A stretch of DNA of 5,698 nt from an uncultured Collinsella sp. (GTDB taxonomy: Bacteria > Actinomycetota > Coriobacteriia > Coriobacteriales > Coriobacteriaceae), in the NCBI GenBank assembly GCA_902470915.1, contig CABRIB010000104.1, positions 1 to 5,698 of the forward strand. Direction: 5' to 3'. Each line of letters begins with the position of its first letter. Position 1 is the first letter of the stretch. Shown in pieces: positions 1 through 5,653 of the stretch. The notes beneath the pieces are model-generated. The model made no database searches and had not been told where the DNA came from. It was given only the letters and a program-made list of their open reading frames with translations. The translations under genes and the position numbers were made by a program.

Positions 1-45
1 GATAGGAGTCCGTCTCGTGGGCTCGGAGATGTGTATAAGAGACAG
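1..45 (+). other. Nextera adapter remnant with Tn5 mosaic end (not genomic)
   Basis: This stretch is library adapter. Positions 27-45 are the 19-nt Tn5 mosaic end AGATGTGTATAAGAGACAG, 12-26 are the Nextera read-2 adapter GTCTCGTGGGCTCGG, and 4-11 (AGGAGTCC) are the reverse complement of an 8-nt i7 index, GGACTCCT. The first three bases fit the start of the flow-cell primer sequence. The identical 45 nt recur inverted at 5654-5698. This is what read-through of short inserts leaves when reads are not trimmed before assembly. It should not be annotated as a transposon end. Confidence 0.98.
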
Positions 46-183
46 ACCATACACCGTCGCCATCTCATCCCCGCTTTCTTGTAAACCTGCCAAAAAGGGA
101 CAGGTTTATTTTGGTAGGTTTTACCTCTCGAATAGCAGGTAAGCGGGCGGCCGAGCAGACGGCAAGGTAGCCATGATCCAAAT
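46..183. other. Non-coding stretch downstream of rnr, cut by the contig end
   Basis: No convincing gene is seen here. The stretch contains the dyad at 81-124 and otherwise unremarkable sequence. On the minus strand an ATG at 63-61 follows a purine-rich GCGGGGATGAG and opens a frame reading Met-Ala-Thr-Val-Tyr-Gly before the adapter begins. This could be the first codons of the next gene, but six codons and a poor ribosome binding site are not enough to call it. In many bacteria smpB follows rnr, but nothing visible here identifies smpB. Confidence 0.5.
81..124. repeat. Small dyad with two mutually exclusive hairpins
   Basis: An 8-bp perfect inverted repeat pairs 82-89 (TAAACCTG) with 101-108 (CAGGTTTA) around an 11-nt loop. 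The same left arm, extended to 81-95, can instead pair with 109-124, since GTAAACCTGCCAAAA is matched by TTTTGGTAGGTTTTAC with one mismatch and one extra base. The two foldings exclude each other. The element is intergenic, past the rnr hairpin. Its 17-nt core at 92-108 resembles 5006-5022 at the other end of the insert, so it may be a REP-like palindromic repeat. A regulatory leader for the next gene is the other possibility. Confidence 0.55.
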
Positions 184-215
184 GCGGAGGGCGGCCCCGA
201 AAGACCGCCCTCCGC
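184..215 (-). terminator. Hairpin terminator after rnr
   Basis: An 11-bp perfect GC-rich stem (184-194 with 205-215) starts about 25 nt beyond the rnr stop. Read on the minus strand the 10-nt loop TCTTTCGGGG adds three further pairs (U-G, C-G, U-G) and closes on a UUCG tetraloop. Read on the plus strand the first loop pair is C-A, so the minus-strand reading is favoured. The tract after the stem is only ATTTGG, so this may be a weak terminator or a 3'-end stabilising stem. Confidence 0.7.
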
Positions 216-240
216 TCTCCCGCCATGAGTCGAGATTTGG

Positions 241-2376
241 CTAATGGATAAGCTTAAAGTCCAAGTGCCCACGCGTGGTATTGACGCGCGAGACCTCGAT
301 AATCACGCGCTGGCCCAGTTCATAGCGAGTCCCCGTGTCGGCGCCCGTCAGCGTAAGCGCATCCTCGTCGAACTCGAACCACTCGTTGCCCAGACTCTTG
401 ATCGAAACCAAGCCTTCGACCTGCGTCAGGTCCAAGCGCACAAAGAGGCCCATGCTGCTGACCCATGAGACCGTTCCGGCATAGCGCTCGCCCAGGCGAT
501 CCTCATAGTACTGGGCAATCTTGATCTTTTGCGTCGCATGGCTGGCGGCATCGGCCGCACGCTCCGCATCGCTGCACGCACGGCAAATCTGCGGCAGAAT
601 GCGCGGCAGCGACTCGCGCCCCTTGCCGATCAGCCGCGGCGTACGGACCAAGGCGTCCTTGCCGCCGAGCTGCTCATAGGCCAACTGCAGTTTGAGCACG
701 CGGTGCACCACCAGATCGGGGTAGCGACGGATGGGACTCGTAAAGTGGCAGTAGCACGGCGCGGCGAGCGCAAAGTGGCCCTCGTTGCGCGGCTTGTACA
801 GCGCGCGCTGCATGCTGCGCAGAAGCAGCGTGTTGACGAGCGGTGCGTTGGCCGTACCGGCGGCAGCATCAACTGCAGCCTGCAGCTCATCGGGACTCCC
901 CAGGGCAATACCGGCAGCACGGCGATCGTCGATGATGCCCAGCTGCGCCAGCGCAACGGCGGCACCGTGCAGGCTATCGGGGCTCGGATCCTCATGCACG
1001 CGATAGCAAGCCTCGATATCACGGTCTGCCAGCCACTCTGCAACGCACTCGTTGGCGAGCAGCATGGCTTCCTCGATAAGCGACGTGGCACACGAACGCT
1101 CACGCGCCACAATCTGCACGGGCACTCCGTCCTCGTCCAATAGAGCGCGAATCTCGGCCGTGTCAAAATCGACTGAGCCGCGGACGCGACGAATACGACG
1201 GCGAAGTTCGGCGAGTTCGTTGGCGGCGACAAGGAAATTGCCGAGGTCGACGTTGCAGCCGCGGGCGGCCTTCTCGCACGCAAGACCGCGCTCAAGCGCC
1301 TCCTCGCGCGAGGCCTCAGCAGCCGCAACATCCTCGGCCGCACCCTCCAGCACCCCATACTCCACCGCGCCGGCGCGCACCAGCAGCGCCTCGGCGCCGT
1401 CATAGTCCATACGCACACGCGAGCGAATCACGCTGGGGTACGGATCGTAATGCCGCACGCGACCCTGCGCATCGAGCTCAATGTCAACGGTAAACGCAAG
1501 ACGGTCCTCGTCAGGGCGAAGCGAGCACAGGTCACAGGACAGGCGTTCGGGCAGCATGGGAAGCACGCGATCGGCCAGATACACCGATGTCGTACGATGG
1601 CGAGCCTCAAGATCGATATGCCCGTCCCAAGCCACATAGTGTGAAACGTCGGCGATATGCACACCCAGCTTGTAGCCACCCTCGGGCGTGCGCTCAAGCG
1701 AAATGGCATCGTCAAAGTCGCGCGCGTCGACCGGGTCGATCGTGATGACAAAGCGGTCGCGCAGATCGCGGCGGAGCGGGTCCTTAAGCGCCGCGGACAC
1801 ATCGAGCGGAAGCCCCTCGGCCTCGTCCAGCGCGGCCTCGGGATAGCTATCGGTATAGCCGTAACGCGCCATCACATACTGAACGCCCAAATCCGGCGCG
1901 TCATCTCCGCCAATGCGGCGTTCGATCGTCACGGTGCCTGATTCCAGGCGCGTCGGGTAGGTCAAAATGCGCGCGACAACGGCATCACCCGGGTGAACGC
2001 CCAGACGATCCGCCGAGGTATCCTCGGGCAGAATGAAGAAGTCAGCCTTCAGGCGCGAATCGAGCGGCTCGATCACACCGAGCGGACCAGCGGTCTGGTA
2101 CGTACCCACCACGCTTATGGCTGCGCGCTCAACCACGCCTTCGATCACGGCGCACCGCTCACCGTGCGGGCTGTTCTTAATGCTCACGGCAACGGTATCG
2201 CCATCCATGATCTCGCGCTTACCGCGGCCCATGACCTTGTAGTCGCCGCTCTCGGTTATGACATAGGCGCCATGCTCATGGAGCTGCACGCGCCCGGTCA
2301 GGCTCGGACGGCGTTCGCTGCGCACCGGCCCGCGCTTATTGCGAGCTCCACGCTTATGCTTGTTATTGCGCCCCAT
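241..2376 (-). CDS. rnr: Ribonuclease R (RNase II/RNB family 3'-5' exoribonuclease)
   Basis: This cytoplasmic exoribonuclease degrades structured RNA processively from the 3' end and works in mRNA and rRNA turnover and tmRNA-linked decay. The 711-residue product has a basic tail (1-23, ten Lys/Arg), two cold-shock-like OB folds (about 24-80 and 88-155), an RNB catalytic domain (about 200-565) and a C-terminal S1 domain (about 630-711). The active-site signature IDPVDARDFDDA carries D214, D220, D222 and D223, spaced like the four metal-binding aspartates of E. coli RNase R. Other family blocks are LADRVLPMLPERLS (267-280), YRVHEDP (458-464) and HFTSPIRRYPDL (544-555). The ATG start is set by AAGGAGG, 4 nt upstream. 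E. coli RNase R has about 813 residues; this protein lacks its N-terminal helical region and its Lys-rich C-terminal tail, ending at the S1 domain. A terminator separates it from ftsX, so it is probably transcribed alone. Confidence 0.96.
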   Translation of the reverse strand: MGRNNKHKRGARNKRGPVRSERRPSLTGRVQLHEHGAYVITESGDYKVMGRGKREIMDGDTVAVSIKNSPHGERCAVIEGVVERAAISVVGTYQTAGPLGVIEPLDSRLKADFFILPEDTSADRLGVHPGDAVVARILTYPTRLESGTVTIERRIGGDDAPDLGVQYVMARYGYTDSYPEAALDEAEGLPLDVSAALKDPLRRDLRDRFVITIDPVDARDFDDAISLERTPEGGYKLGVHIADVSHYVAWDGHIDLEARHRTTSVYLADRVLPMLPERLSCDLCSLRPDEDRLAFTVDIELDAQGRVRHYDPYPSVIRSRVRMDYDGAEALLVRAGAVEYGVLEGAAEDVAAAEASREEALERGLACEKAARGCNVDLGNFLVAANELAELRRRIRRVRGSVDFDTAEIRALLDEDGVPVQIVARERSCATSLIEEAMLLANECVAEWLADRDIEACYRVHEDPSPDSLHGAAVALAQLGIIDDRRAAGIALGSPDELQAAVDAAAGTANAPLVNTLLLRSMQRALYKPRNEGHFALAAPCYCHFTSPIRRYPDLVVHRVLKLQLAYEQLGGKDALVRTPRLIGKGRESLPRILPQICRACSDAERAADAASHATQKIKIAQYYEDRLGERYAGTVSWVSSMGLFVRLDLTQVEGLVSIKSLGNEWFEFDEDALTLTGADTGTRYELGQRVIIEVSRVNTTRGHLDFKLIH

Positions 2377-2380
2377 GGCG

Positions 2381-2387
2381 CCTCCTT
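2381..2387 (-). promoter_or_regulatory. Ribosome binding site of rnr
   Basis: The minus strand reads AAGGAGG followed by CGCC and the ATG of rnr, a near-perfect Shine-Dalgarno with a short 4-nt spacer. It supports the chosen start and independent translation of rnr. Between this site and the ftsX terminator (2388-2453) I could not find a convincing -35/-10 pair. TAGACT, on the minus strand at about 2410-2415, is at best a weak -10. Confidence 0.8.
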
Positions 2388-2453
2388 GCTATCGATGACG
2401 AACTCCAAAGAGTCTACCCAAATGATTCGCTTTCCTGCCGTTCCCTTGGGATC

Positions 2454-2487
2454 AAAAAACGGGCCGCCCCATAAGAGACGACCCGTT
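2454..2487 (-). terminator. Rho-independent terminator after ftsX
   Basis: On the minus strand AACGGGTCGTCTC (2487-2475) pairs with GGGGCGGCCCGTT (2470-2458) over 13 bp including three G-U wobbles, with a TTAT loop. A run of six T (2459-2454) overlaps the stem end and follows it. On the plus strand the wobbles become C-A mismatches and no T-run follows, so the orientation is clear. It ends the ftsE-ftsX transcript about 25 nt after the ftsX stop and separates it from rnr. Confidence 0.92.
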
Positions 2488-2511
2488 GGAAGGGATGAAT
2501 TCCAGGCATGC

Positions 2512-3432
2512 CTACACGCGCAGGTAGCGGCGCATGGCTATGGCAGAACCAAAGAGACCGATAATCACACCGACCAGAATCAGCGCAGCATAGGTCACCA
2601 GGTAGTACTGCATCGGCAGGGCAAACGACATCCAGCCGATGCTCTCCTGCAAACGCGGAATCATCAGATTGCGCAGCAGCTCCAGAACGCCGATGGAAAG
2701 CAGCGAGCCCAAAATGGCCTGCAGTACGCCCTCGGTGATAAACGGGCCGCGAATGAAGCCGTTGCTGGCGCCGACCAGACGCATAATCGCAATCTCACGA
2801 CGACGCGCCGTGATGGACAGGCGAATCGTGTTGTTGATGAAGATGAATGCGATAAAGGTCAGAAGGCCAACGAGCACCACGGCGGCGATGCGGATGTAGT
2901 TGGTCACCTGGAACAGGCGGCTCACTTCCTCCTGGCCGTACAGCACGCTCGCGTTGACGTCGCCGTCATCCGTGATCTTCTGGAAGTCGGCGTTCTTCTT
3001 GAGCTTCTGGGCCGTGCTTTCGACCTTGGACGGATCGTCCATCTCAATTGCAAACGAAGCCGGCAGCGGGTTCTGGCCATCGAGCGCGCTCATGGTGGCG
3101 TCGGCGTTGCCCGACATCTTGCTCGTATACTCGGCCAGCGCGTCGTCCTTGTCCTTATAGGTCACGGACTTCACGTTACTCCACGTTTTGAGCTCGGCCT
3201 CAAAGGCCTGAACATCGGCATGATCGGCGTCATCGCTAATAAAGGCGTTAATGACAACCTGATCCTCGACGGTGCCGATCACGGAGTTCAGCATCGCGGA
3301 GCCCATGATGAACAGGCCGATGATAAACAGCGAAAGGAAGATCGTGATGACGGCGCCGAGCGAGGTAGTCCAGTTACGGAAGAAGTGACTGATTGCCTCT
3401 TTGAAGGAGTAGCCCACGTTAGTTGGTGCCAT
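2512..3432 (-). CDS. ftsX: Cell division protein FtsX (membrane subunit of FtsEX)
   Basis: FtsX is the integral membrane partner of the FtsE ATPase. In the family, FtsEX sits at the division septum and activates peptidoglycan hydrolases outside the cell through the large FtsX loop rather than moving a substrate. The 306-residue protein shows the family topology: a cytoplasmic N-terminus, TM1 at about 24-48, an extracellular domain at about 49-178, then TM2 (about 180-200), TM3 (about 229-253) and TM4 (about 277-297). The block RLSITARRREIAIMRLVGAS (204-223) after TM2 is the conserved FtsX/MacB-type coupling region, and NPLPASF (121-127) in the outer domain is typical of FtsX. The ATG lies inside the 3' end of ftsE, giving a 14-nt overlap and suggesting translational coupling. 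The purine tract AGGAGAGGGGAGG (3456-3444) ends 11 nt upstream. Length is normal for Gram-positive FtsX. Confidence 0.96.
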   Translation of the reverse strand: MAPTNVGYSFKEAISHFFRNWTTSLGAVITIFLSLFIIGLFIMGSAMLNSVIGTVEDQVVINAFISDDADHADVQAFEAELKTWSNVKSVTYKDKDDALAEYTSKMSGNADATMSALDGQNPLPASFAIEMDDPSKVESTAQKLKKNADFQKITDDGDVNASVLYGQEEVSRLFQVTNYIRIAAVVLVGLLTFIAFIFINNTIRLSITARRREIAIMRLVGASNGFIRGPFITEGVLQAILGSLLSIGVLELLRNLMIPRLQESIGWMSFALPMQYYLVTYAALILVGVIIGLFGSAIAMRRYLRV

Positions 3433-4639
3433 AGTTGCCGTAACCTCCCCTCTCCTGGTCGCGGATAACGTGGCCGCCCTCGAGGGCGATCACGCGACGG
3501 TGCATGCTATCGACCATCTCGCGGTCGTGCGTGGCGACGATCACGGTGGTGCCGGTGCGGTTAATACGCTCGAGCAGCTTCATGATGCCCAGCGAGATCG
3601 CCGGGTCGAGGTTGCCCGTGGGCTCGTCGCAGATGAGCAGCGGCGGACGGTTGACCATAGCGCGGGCGACGGCGACGCGCTGCTGCTCGCCACCGGAAAG
3701 CTGGTCGGGCAGCGAATCCATCTGATCGGCCAGACCGACCAGACGCAGCACCTCCGGCACCTGGCTGCGAATGACGCCCTTGGGCTTGCCGATGCACTGC
3801 AGGGCAAACGCCACGTTTTCGTAGGCGGTCTTTTGCGGCAGAAGCTTAAAGTCCTGGAACACGGCGCCAATCTGGCGGCGCAGGAACGGAACCTTGCGGT
3901 TCTTGATCTTCATGAGGTCCTGACCGGCAACCAAGATGCGGCCGCTCGTCGGCTTGACGTCGCGGTTGAGCGTCGACAGCAGCGTGGTCTTACCCGAGCC
4001 GGAATGACCGACCAGGAAGACGAACTCGCCCGGATAGATCTCGATGTTGATGTCGTCGAGTGCAGGCTTGTTGGGCTGTGCCGGATAGATCTTGGTGACA
4101 TGCTCCATAAGGATGACGGGCTCGACACCGGCCTGCTTGGCCATCTTCTTGCGGCTGGCCTGCGGATCGATGGGCGCAAACACCGACGTAAAATCGGGGT
4201 TGTTGAGCGCGTTATCGAGGCTTGCGACCTCGGCTGCCTGATCGCTCTCGACCACCGGGGCAGCAGGCTGCGTGGGATCGGGAATAGCGGCAAAGAGGCC
4301 GGACTGCGCAGGCTGAGGAGCCGGCGTCGCAGGAGCCATGGGGTCGGGAATGCCGGCCATGCTAGGCTGCGGCGCGGCGGCGCCAGCCTGAGGCTGCTCC
4401 ACGCGAGCGGTCACAGCCTGAACGGGCTCAAAACCCGCCGTGCCGGAAAGCGCGACATCGCTGGTGGGATTGTAGGCAAAGGGATCGGATGCCGGCTGTG
4501 CCTGATCTGCCGGCTGAGTGGGGGCCTGAGCAACAGGCTGGCCCTCTGAATCCGGAGTGGCGAAACGACTGCCCTGGACGCCTGTCTGCGTCTTGGGGGC
4601 ATCATCGCCCGCACCGGAGGTACGGAAGTGGTTACCCAC
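3419..4639 (-). CDS. ftsE: Cell division ATP-binding protein FtsE with long N-terminal extension
   Basis: FtsE is the cytoplasmic ABC ATPase that drives FtsX and thereby controls septal peptidoglycan hydrolysis. The nucleotide-binding domain starts near residue 175 and is complete: Walker A GHSGSGKTT (211-219, K217), Q-loop Q262 in VFQDF, signature LSGGEQQR (314-321), Walker B LLICDEP (334-340, catalytic E339), D-loop GNLDP (342-346) and switch H371. The domain matches the usual FtsE length of about 225 residues, yet the whole protein has 406. The first about 175 residues are rich in Ala, Pro and Gln, appear disordered, have no membrane segment or signal peptide, and repeat an IPDP motif (97-100, 119-122). 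The GTG start is chosen because AAGGAG lies 5 nt upstream; the alternative ATG for M178 (4108-4106) has no Shine-Dalgarno. The last 14 nt overlap ftsX. The adjacent FtsX makes another ABC identity unlikely. Confidence 0.95.
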   Translation of the reverse strand: MGNHFRTSGAGDDAPKTQTGVQGSRFATPDSEGQPVAQAPTQPADQAQPASDPFAYNPTSDVALSGTAGFEPVQAVTARVEQPQAGAAAPQPSMAGIPDPMAPATPAPQPAQSGLFAAIPDPTQPAAPVVESDQAAEVASLDNALNNPDFTSVFAPIDPQASRKKMAKQAGVEPVILMEHVTKIYPAQPNKPALDDINIEIYPGEFVFLVGHSGSGKTTLLSTLNRDVKPTSGRILVAGQDLMKIKNRKVPFLRRQIGAVFQDFKLLPQKTAYENVAFALQCIGKPKGVIRSQVPEVLRLVGLADQMDSLPDQLSGGEQQRVAVARAMVNRPPLLICDEPTGNLDPAISLGIMKLLERINRTGTTVIVATHDREMVDSMHRRVIALEGGHVIRDQERGGYGNYGTN

Positions 4640-4644
4640 TGGTG

Positions 4645-4650
4645 CTCCTT
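4645..4650 (-). promoter_or_regulatory. Ribosome binding site that fixes the GTG start of ftsE
   Basis: The minus strand reads AAGGAG, then CACCA, then GTG. This well-placed Shine-Dalgarno decides in favour of the long 406-residue FtsE over an internal start at the ABC domain, where no comparable site precedes the ATG. Confidence 0.85.
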
Positions 4651-4684
4651 ATCGTCGTGCGTTTAAACTACATGAGCGCTTTGT

Positions 4685-4690
4685 ATTTTA
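4685..4690 (-). promoter_or_regulatory. Candidate extended -10 promoter of ftsE
   Basis: The minus strand carries TGCTAAAAT. TAAAAT matches the sigma-70-type -10 consensus at five of six positions and is preceded by the TGN of an extended -10. No good -35 is found at 16-18 nt. Transcription would start near 4678, leaving a leader of about 38 nt before the GTG. A 6-bp dyad, GCAGCA at 4691-4696 with TGCTGC at 4704-4709, abuts the upstream side and could be an operator half-site pair or chance. The prediction rests on motif matching alone. Confidence 0.45.
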
Positions 4691-4738
4691 GCAGCATTAG
4701 CTTTGCTGCACATAAGAAGCATGGCGTGCTTAGGGATC

Positions 4739-4871
4739 CCGCCGGCCGGGCACAGGGTTACTCTCCAAATCGTCCTCGGACATGTCGGAGCCCCCGCTGC
4801 GCGCTGCGCGCGGCAGGGGCTCCTCCGTCCTGCGGAAAGATTTGGAGAGTAACCCTGTGTCCGGCCTGCGG
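4739..4871. repeat. 133-bp single-axis imperfect palindrome
   Basis: Two arms are symmetric about base 4805. The outer arms (4739-4771 and 4839-4871) match over 33 bp with two exceptions, a C-T mismatch (4743/4867) and a G-T pair (4750/4860). They include a perfect 21-bp block (4751-4771 with 4839-4859). The inner arms (4787-4804 and 4806-4823) match at 16 of 18 positions and are very GC-rich. Between them lie two 15-nt segments (4772-4786 and 4824-4838) of equal length that do not pair. No T-run follows on either strand, so this is not an ordinary intrinsic terminator, and no clear target-site duplication flanks it. It lies in the tkt-ftsE gap upstream of the candidate ftsE promoter. A palindromic repeat or MITE-like element is the likeliest class; the identity is unknown to me. 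Confidence 0.85.
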
Positions 4872-4996
4872 CAACTAAGGGGTCGCCGCGTTTCTATTAG
4901 GTGCAGCAAATGCATGCTTGGGAGGGTCTGAATTGCACTTTGTTGGGATGGGCCCTTATCCCAATAGAAATCCTGCTTGATACGGCCTCTTTGGAA
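4872..4996. other. Intergenic stretch with a small hairpin, no gene seen
   Basis: This part of the tkt-ftsE gap has no supported coding sequence. A 7-bp perfect stem, TTGGGAT (4943-4949) with ATCCCAA (4958-4964), encloses the loop GGGCCCTT. A more distant 8-bp inverted repeat, TTTCTATT (4891-4898) with AATAGAAA (4963-4970), overlaps the 3' arm of that stem, so the two compete. Neither is followed by a T-run. Confidence 0.5.
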
Positions 4997-5061
4997 GTTG
5001 CGGTGAAATAGGGACTGTTTTAGCAGTTAAAAGCCCTAATCAGTCCTTATCTCACCGCAAC
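4997..5061. repeat. 65-bp imperfect palindrome (REP-like)
   Basis: The arms 4997-5017 and 5041-5061 are 21 nt each and inverted, starting GTTGCGGTGA and ending TCACCGCAAC, with two non-matching pairs (one becomes G-U on either strand, the other A-C). The 23-nt loop holds smaller nested symmetries, for example TTTTA/TAAAA. It lies beyond the transketolase terminator in the same gap as the 133-bp palindrome. Its segment 5006-5022 resembles 92-108 near the other end of the insert. REP-like intergenic repeats look like this, but membership in a family has not been tested. Confidence 0.75.
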
Positions 5062-5066
5062 TGAAA

Positions 5067-5095
5067 CAGGGGCGCTCTCCAAGAGAGCGCCCCTG
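5067..5095 (-). terminator. Hairpin terminator after the transketolase gene
   Basis: A perfect 12-bp GC-rich stem, CAGGGGCGCTCT with AGAGCGCCCCTG, encloses a 5-nt loop about 48 nt beyond the transketolase stop. On the minus strand it is followed by TTTCAG, a short T-tract; on the plus strand by CCGGGTTTCC. The minus-strand orientation is favoured by the gene context. The 48 nt between stop and stem (5096-5143) hold nothing recognisable. Confidence 0.75.
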
Positions 5096-5143
5096 CCGGG
5101 TTTCCATAGTACTGGCGAAGCAGTCCTTGAGATCCGTCTTGCC

Positions 5144-5653
5144 TTATGCCAAGAACTCCTTGGTGGTCGCCACGATGTTGGCGGCGTCCAGGCCATACTT
5201 GTGCAGGAGCTCGGCACCCGGGCCAGACTCACCGAAGGTGTCGTTGACGCCGATCTTCTTGAGCGGCGTCGGGCACTGCTCGCACAGGACGTCGGCAACG
5301 GCGCTGCCCAGGCCACCGATCACAGAGTGCTCCTCGACGGTCACGACGTGGCCGGTCTTGGTGGCGCTCTTGACGATCAGGTCGGCATCGATGGGCTTGA
5401 TGGTGTGCATGTTGATGACCTCGGCATCGATGCCCTCGGCAGCAAGCTGCTCGGCGGCCTCGAGAGCCTCGCCGACCATCAGGCCGCAGGCGATGATGGT
5501 CACATCGGCGCCCTCGCGCATGACAATGCCCTTACCCAACTCGAACTTATAGGTCTCGGGGTCGTTGATAACCGGCGAGGCCAAACGGGCAAAGCGCATG
5601 TACACCGGACCGTCGCACTCGTAGGCGGCGCGCGTCACGGCACGGGCCTCGAC
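5144..5653 (-). CDS. Transketolase, C-terminal subunit (3' part only, 5' end missing)
   Basis: Transketolase transfers two-carbon ketol units between sugar phosphates in the non-oxidative pentose phosphate pathway, using thiamine diphosphate. The insert encodes the last 169 residues. They begin in the end of the pyrimidine-binding domain (GPVYMRFAR, 15-23 of the fragment) and contain the whole C-terminal transketolase domain, with the conserved EEHSVIGGLGSAV (107-119). The tail, GESGPGAELLHKYGLDAANI (141-160), resembles that of separately encoded C-terminal subunits of about 310 residues rather than full-length enzymes of about 660. The N-terminal subunit gene would then lie upstream, outside the window. 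1-Deoxyxylulose-5-phosphate synthase shares this fold but its C-terminus differs. The open frame continues five codons into the adapter (Met-Tyr-Lys-Arg-Gln from a GTG at 5668), and those residues are artefact. The true start is not in this window. Confidence 0.9.
   Translation of the reverse strand, partial: VEARAVTRAAYECDGPVYMRFARLASPVINDPETYKFELGKGIVMREGADVTIIACGLMVGEALEAAEQLAAEGIDAEVINMHTIKPIDADLIVKSATKTGHVVTVEEHSVIGGLGSAVADVLCEQCPTPLKKIGVNDTFGESGPGAELLHKYGLDAANIVATTKEFLA

Noticed and set aside
46..68. Start of a next gene on the minus strand (ATG at 63 or 68)
   Set aside because: Only six or seven codons remain before the adapter and the ribosome binding site is poor, so it cannot be supported as a gene.
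529..1143. A 204-codon plus-strand frame opposite rnr
   Set aside because: It lies within the RNB and S1 coding region and shows no domain features, so it is a shadow of the real reading frame.
1993..3468. A 491-codon open frame on the plus strand, spanning the 5' end of rnr and all of ftsX
   Set aside because: It runs antisense across two well-identified genes and their terminator. Its translation has no recognisable domain and is rich in Arg, His and Ala as expected from the complement of GC-rich codons, and no ribosome binding site precedes it.
3419..4108. Starting FtsE at the internal ATG (M178), giving a protein of standard length
   Set aside because: No Shine-Dalgarno precedes that ATG, whereas the GTG at 4639 has AAGGAG at 5 nt, and the upstream frame stays open throughout.
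3470..4549. A 359-codon open frame on the plus strand opposite ftsE
   Set aside because: It mirrors a gene with complete Walker A, signature and Walker B motifs. The antisense product is low in complexity and unlike any family I know.
4739..4871. The large palindrome as a rho-independent terminator for the upstream gene
   Set aside because: A separate terminator already follows the transketolase gene at 5067-5095. No T-run follows either arm, and the arms are far longer than terminator stems need to be.
4730..4915. A 61-codon minus-strand frame covering the large palindrome
   Set aside because: It is an open frame through the inverted repeat itself, without a ribosome binding site. The palindromic DNA explains the sequence better than a protein does.
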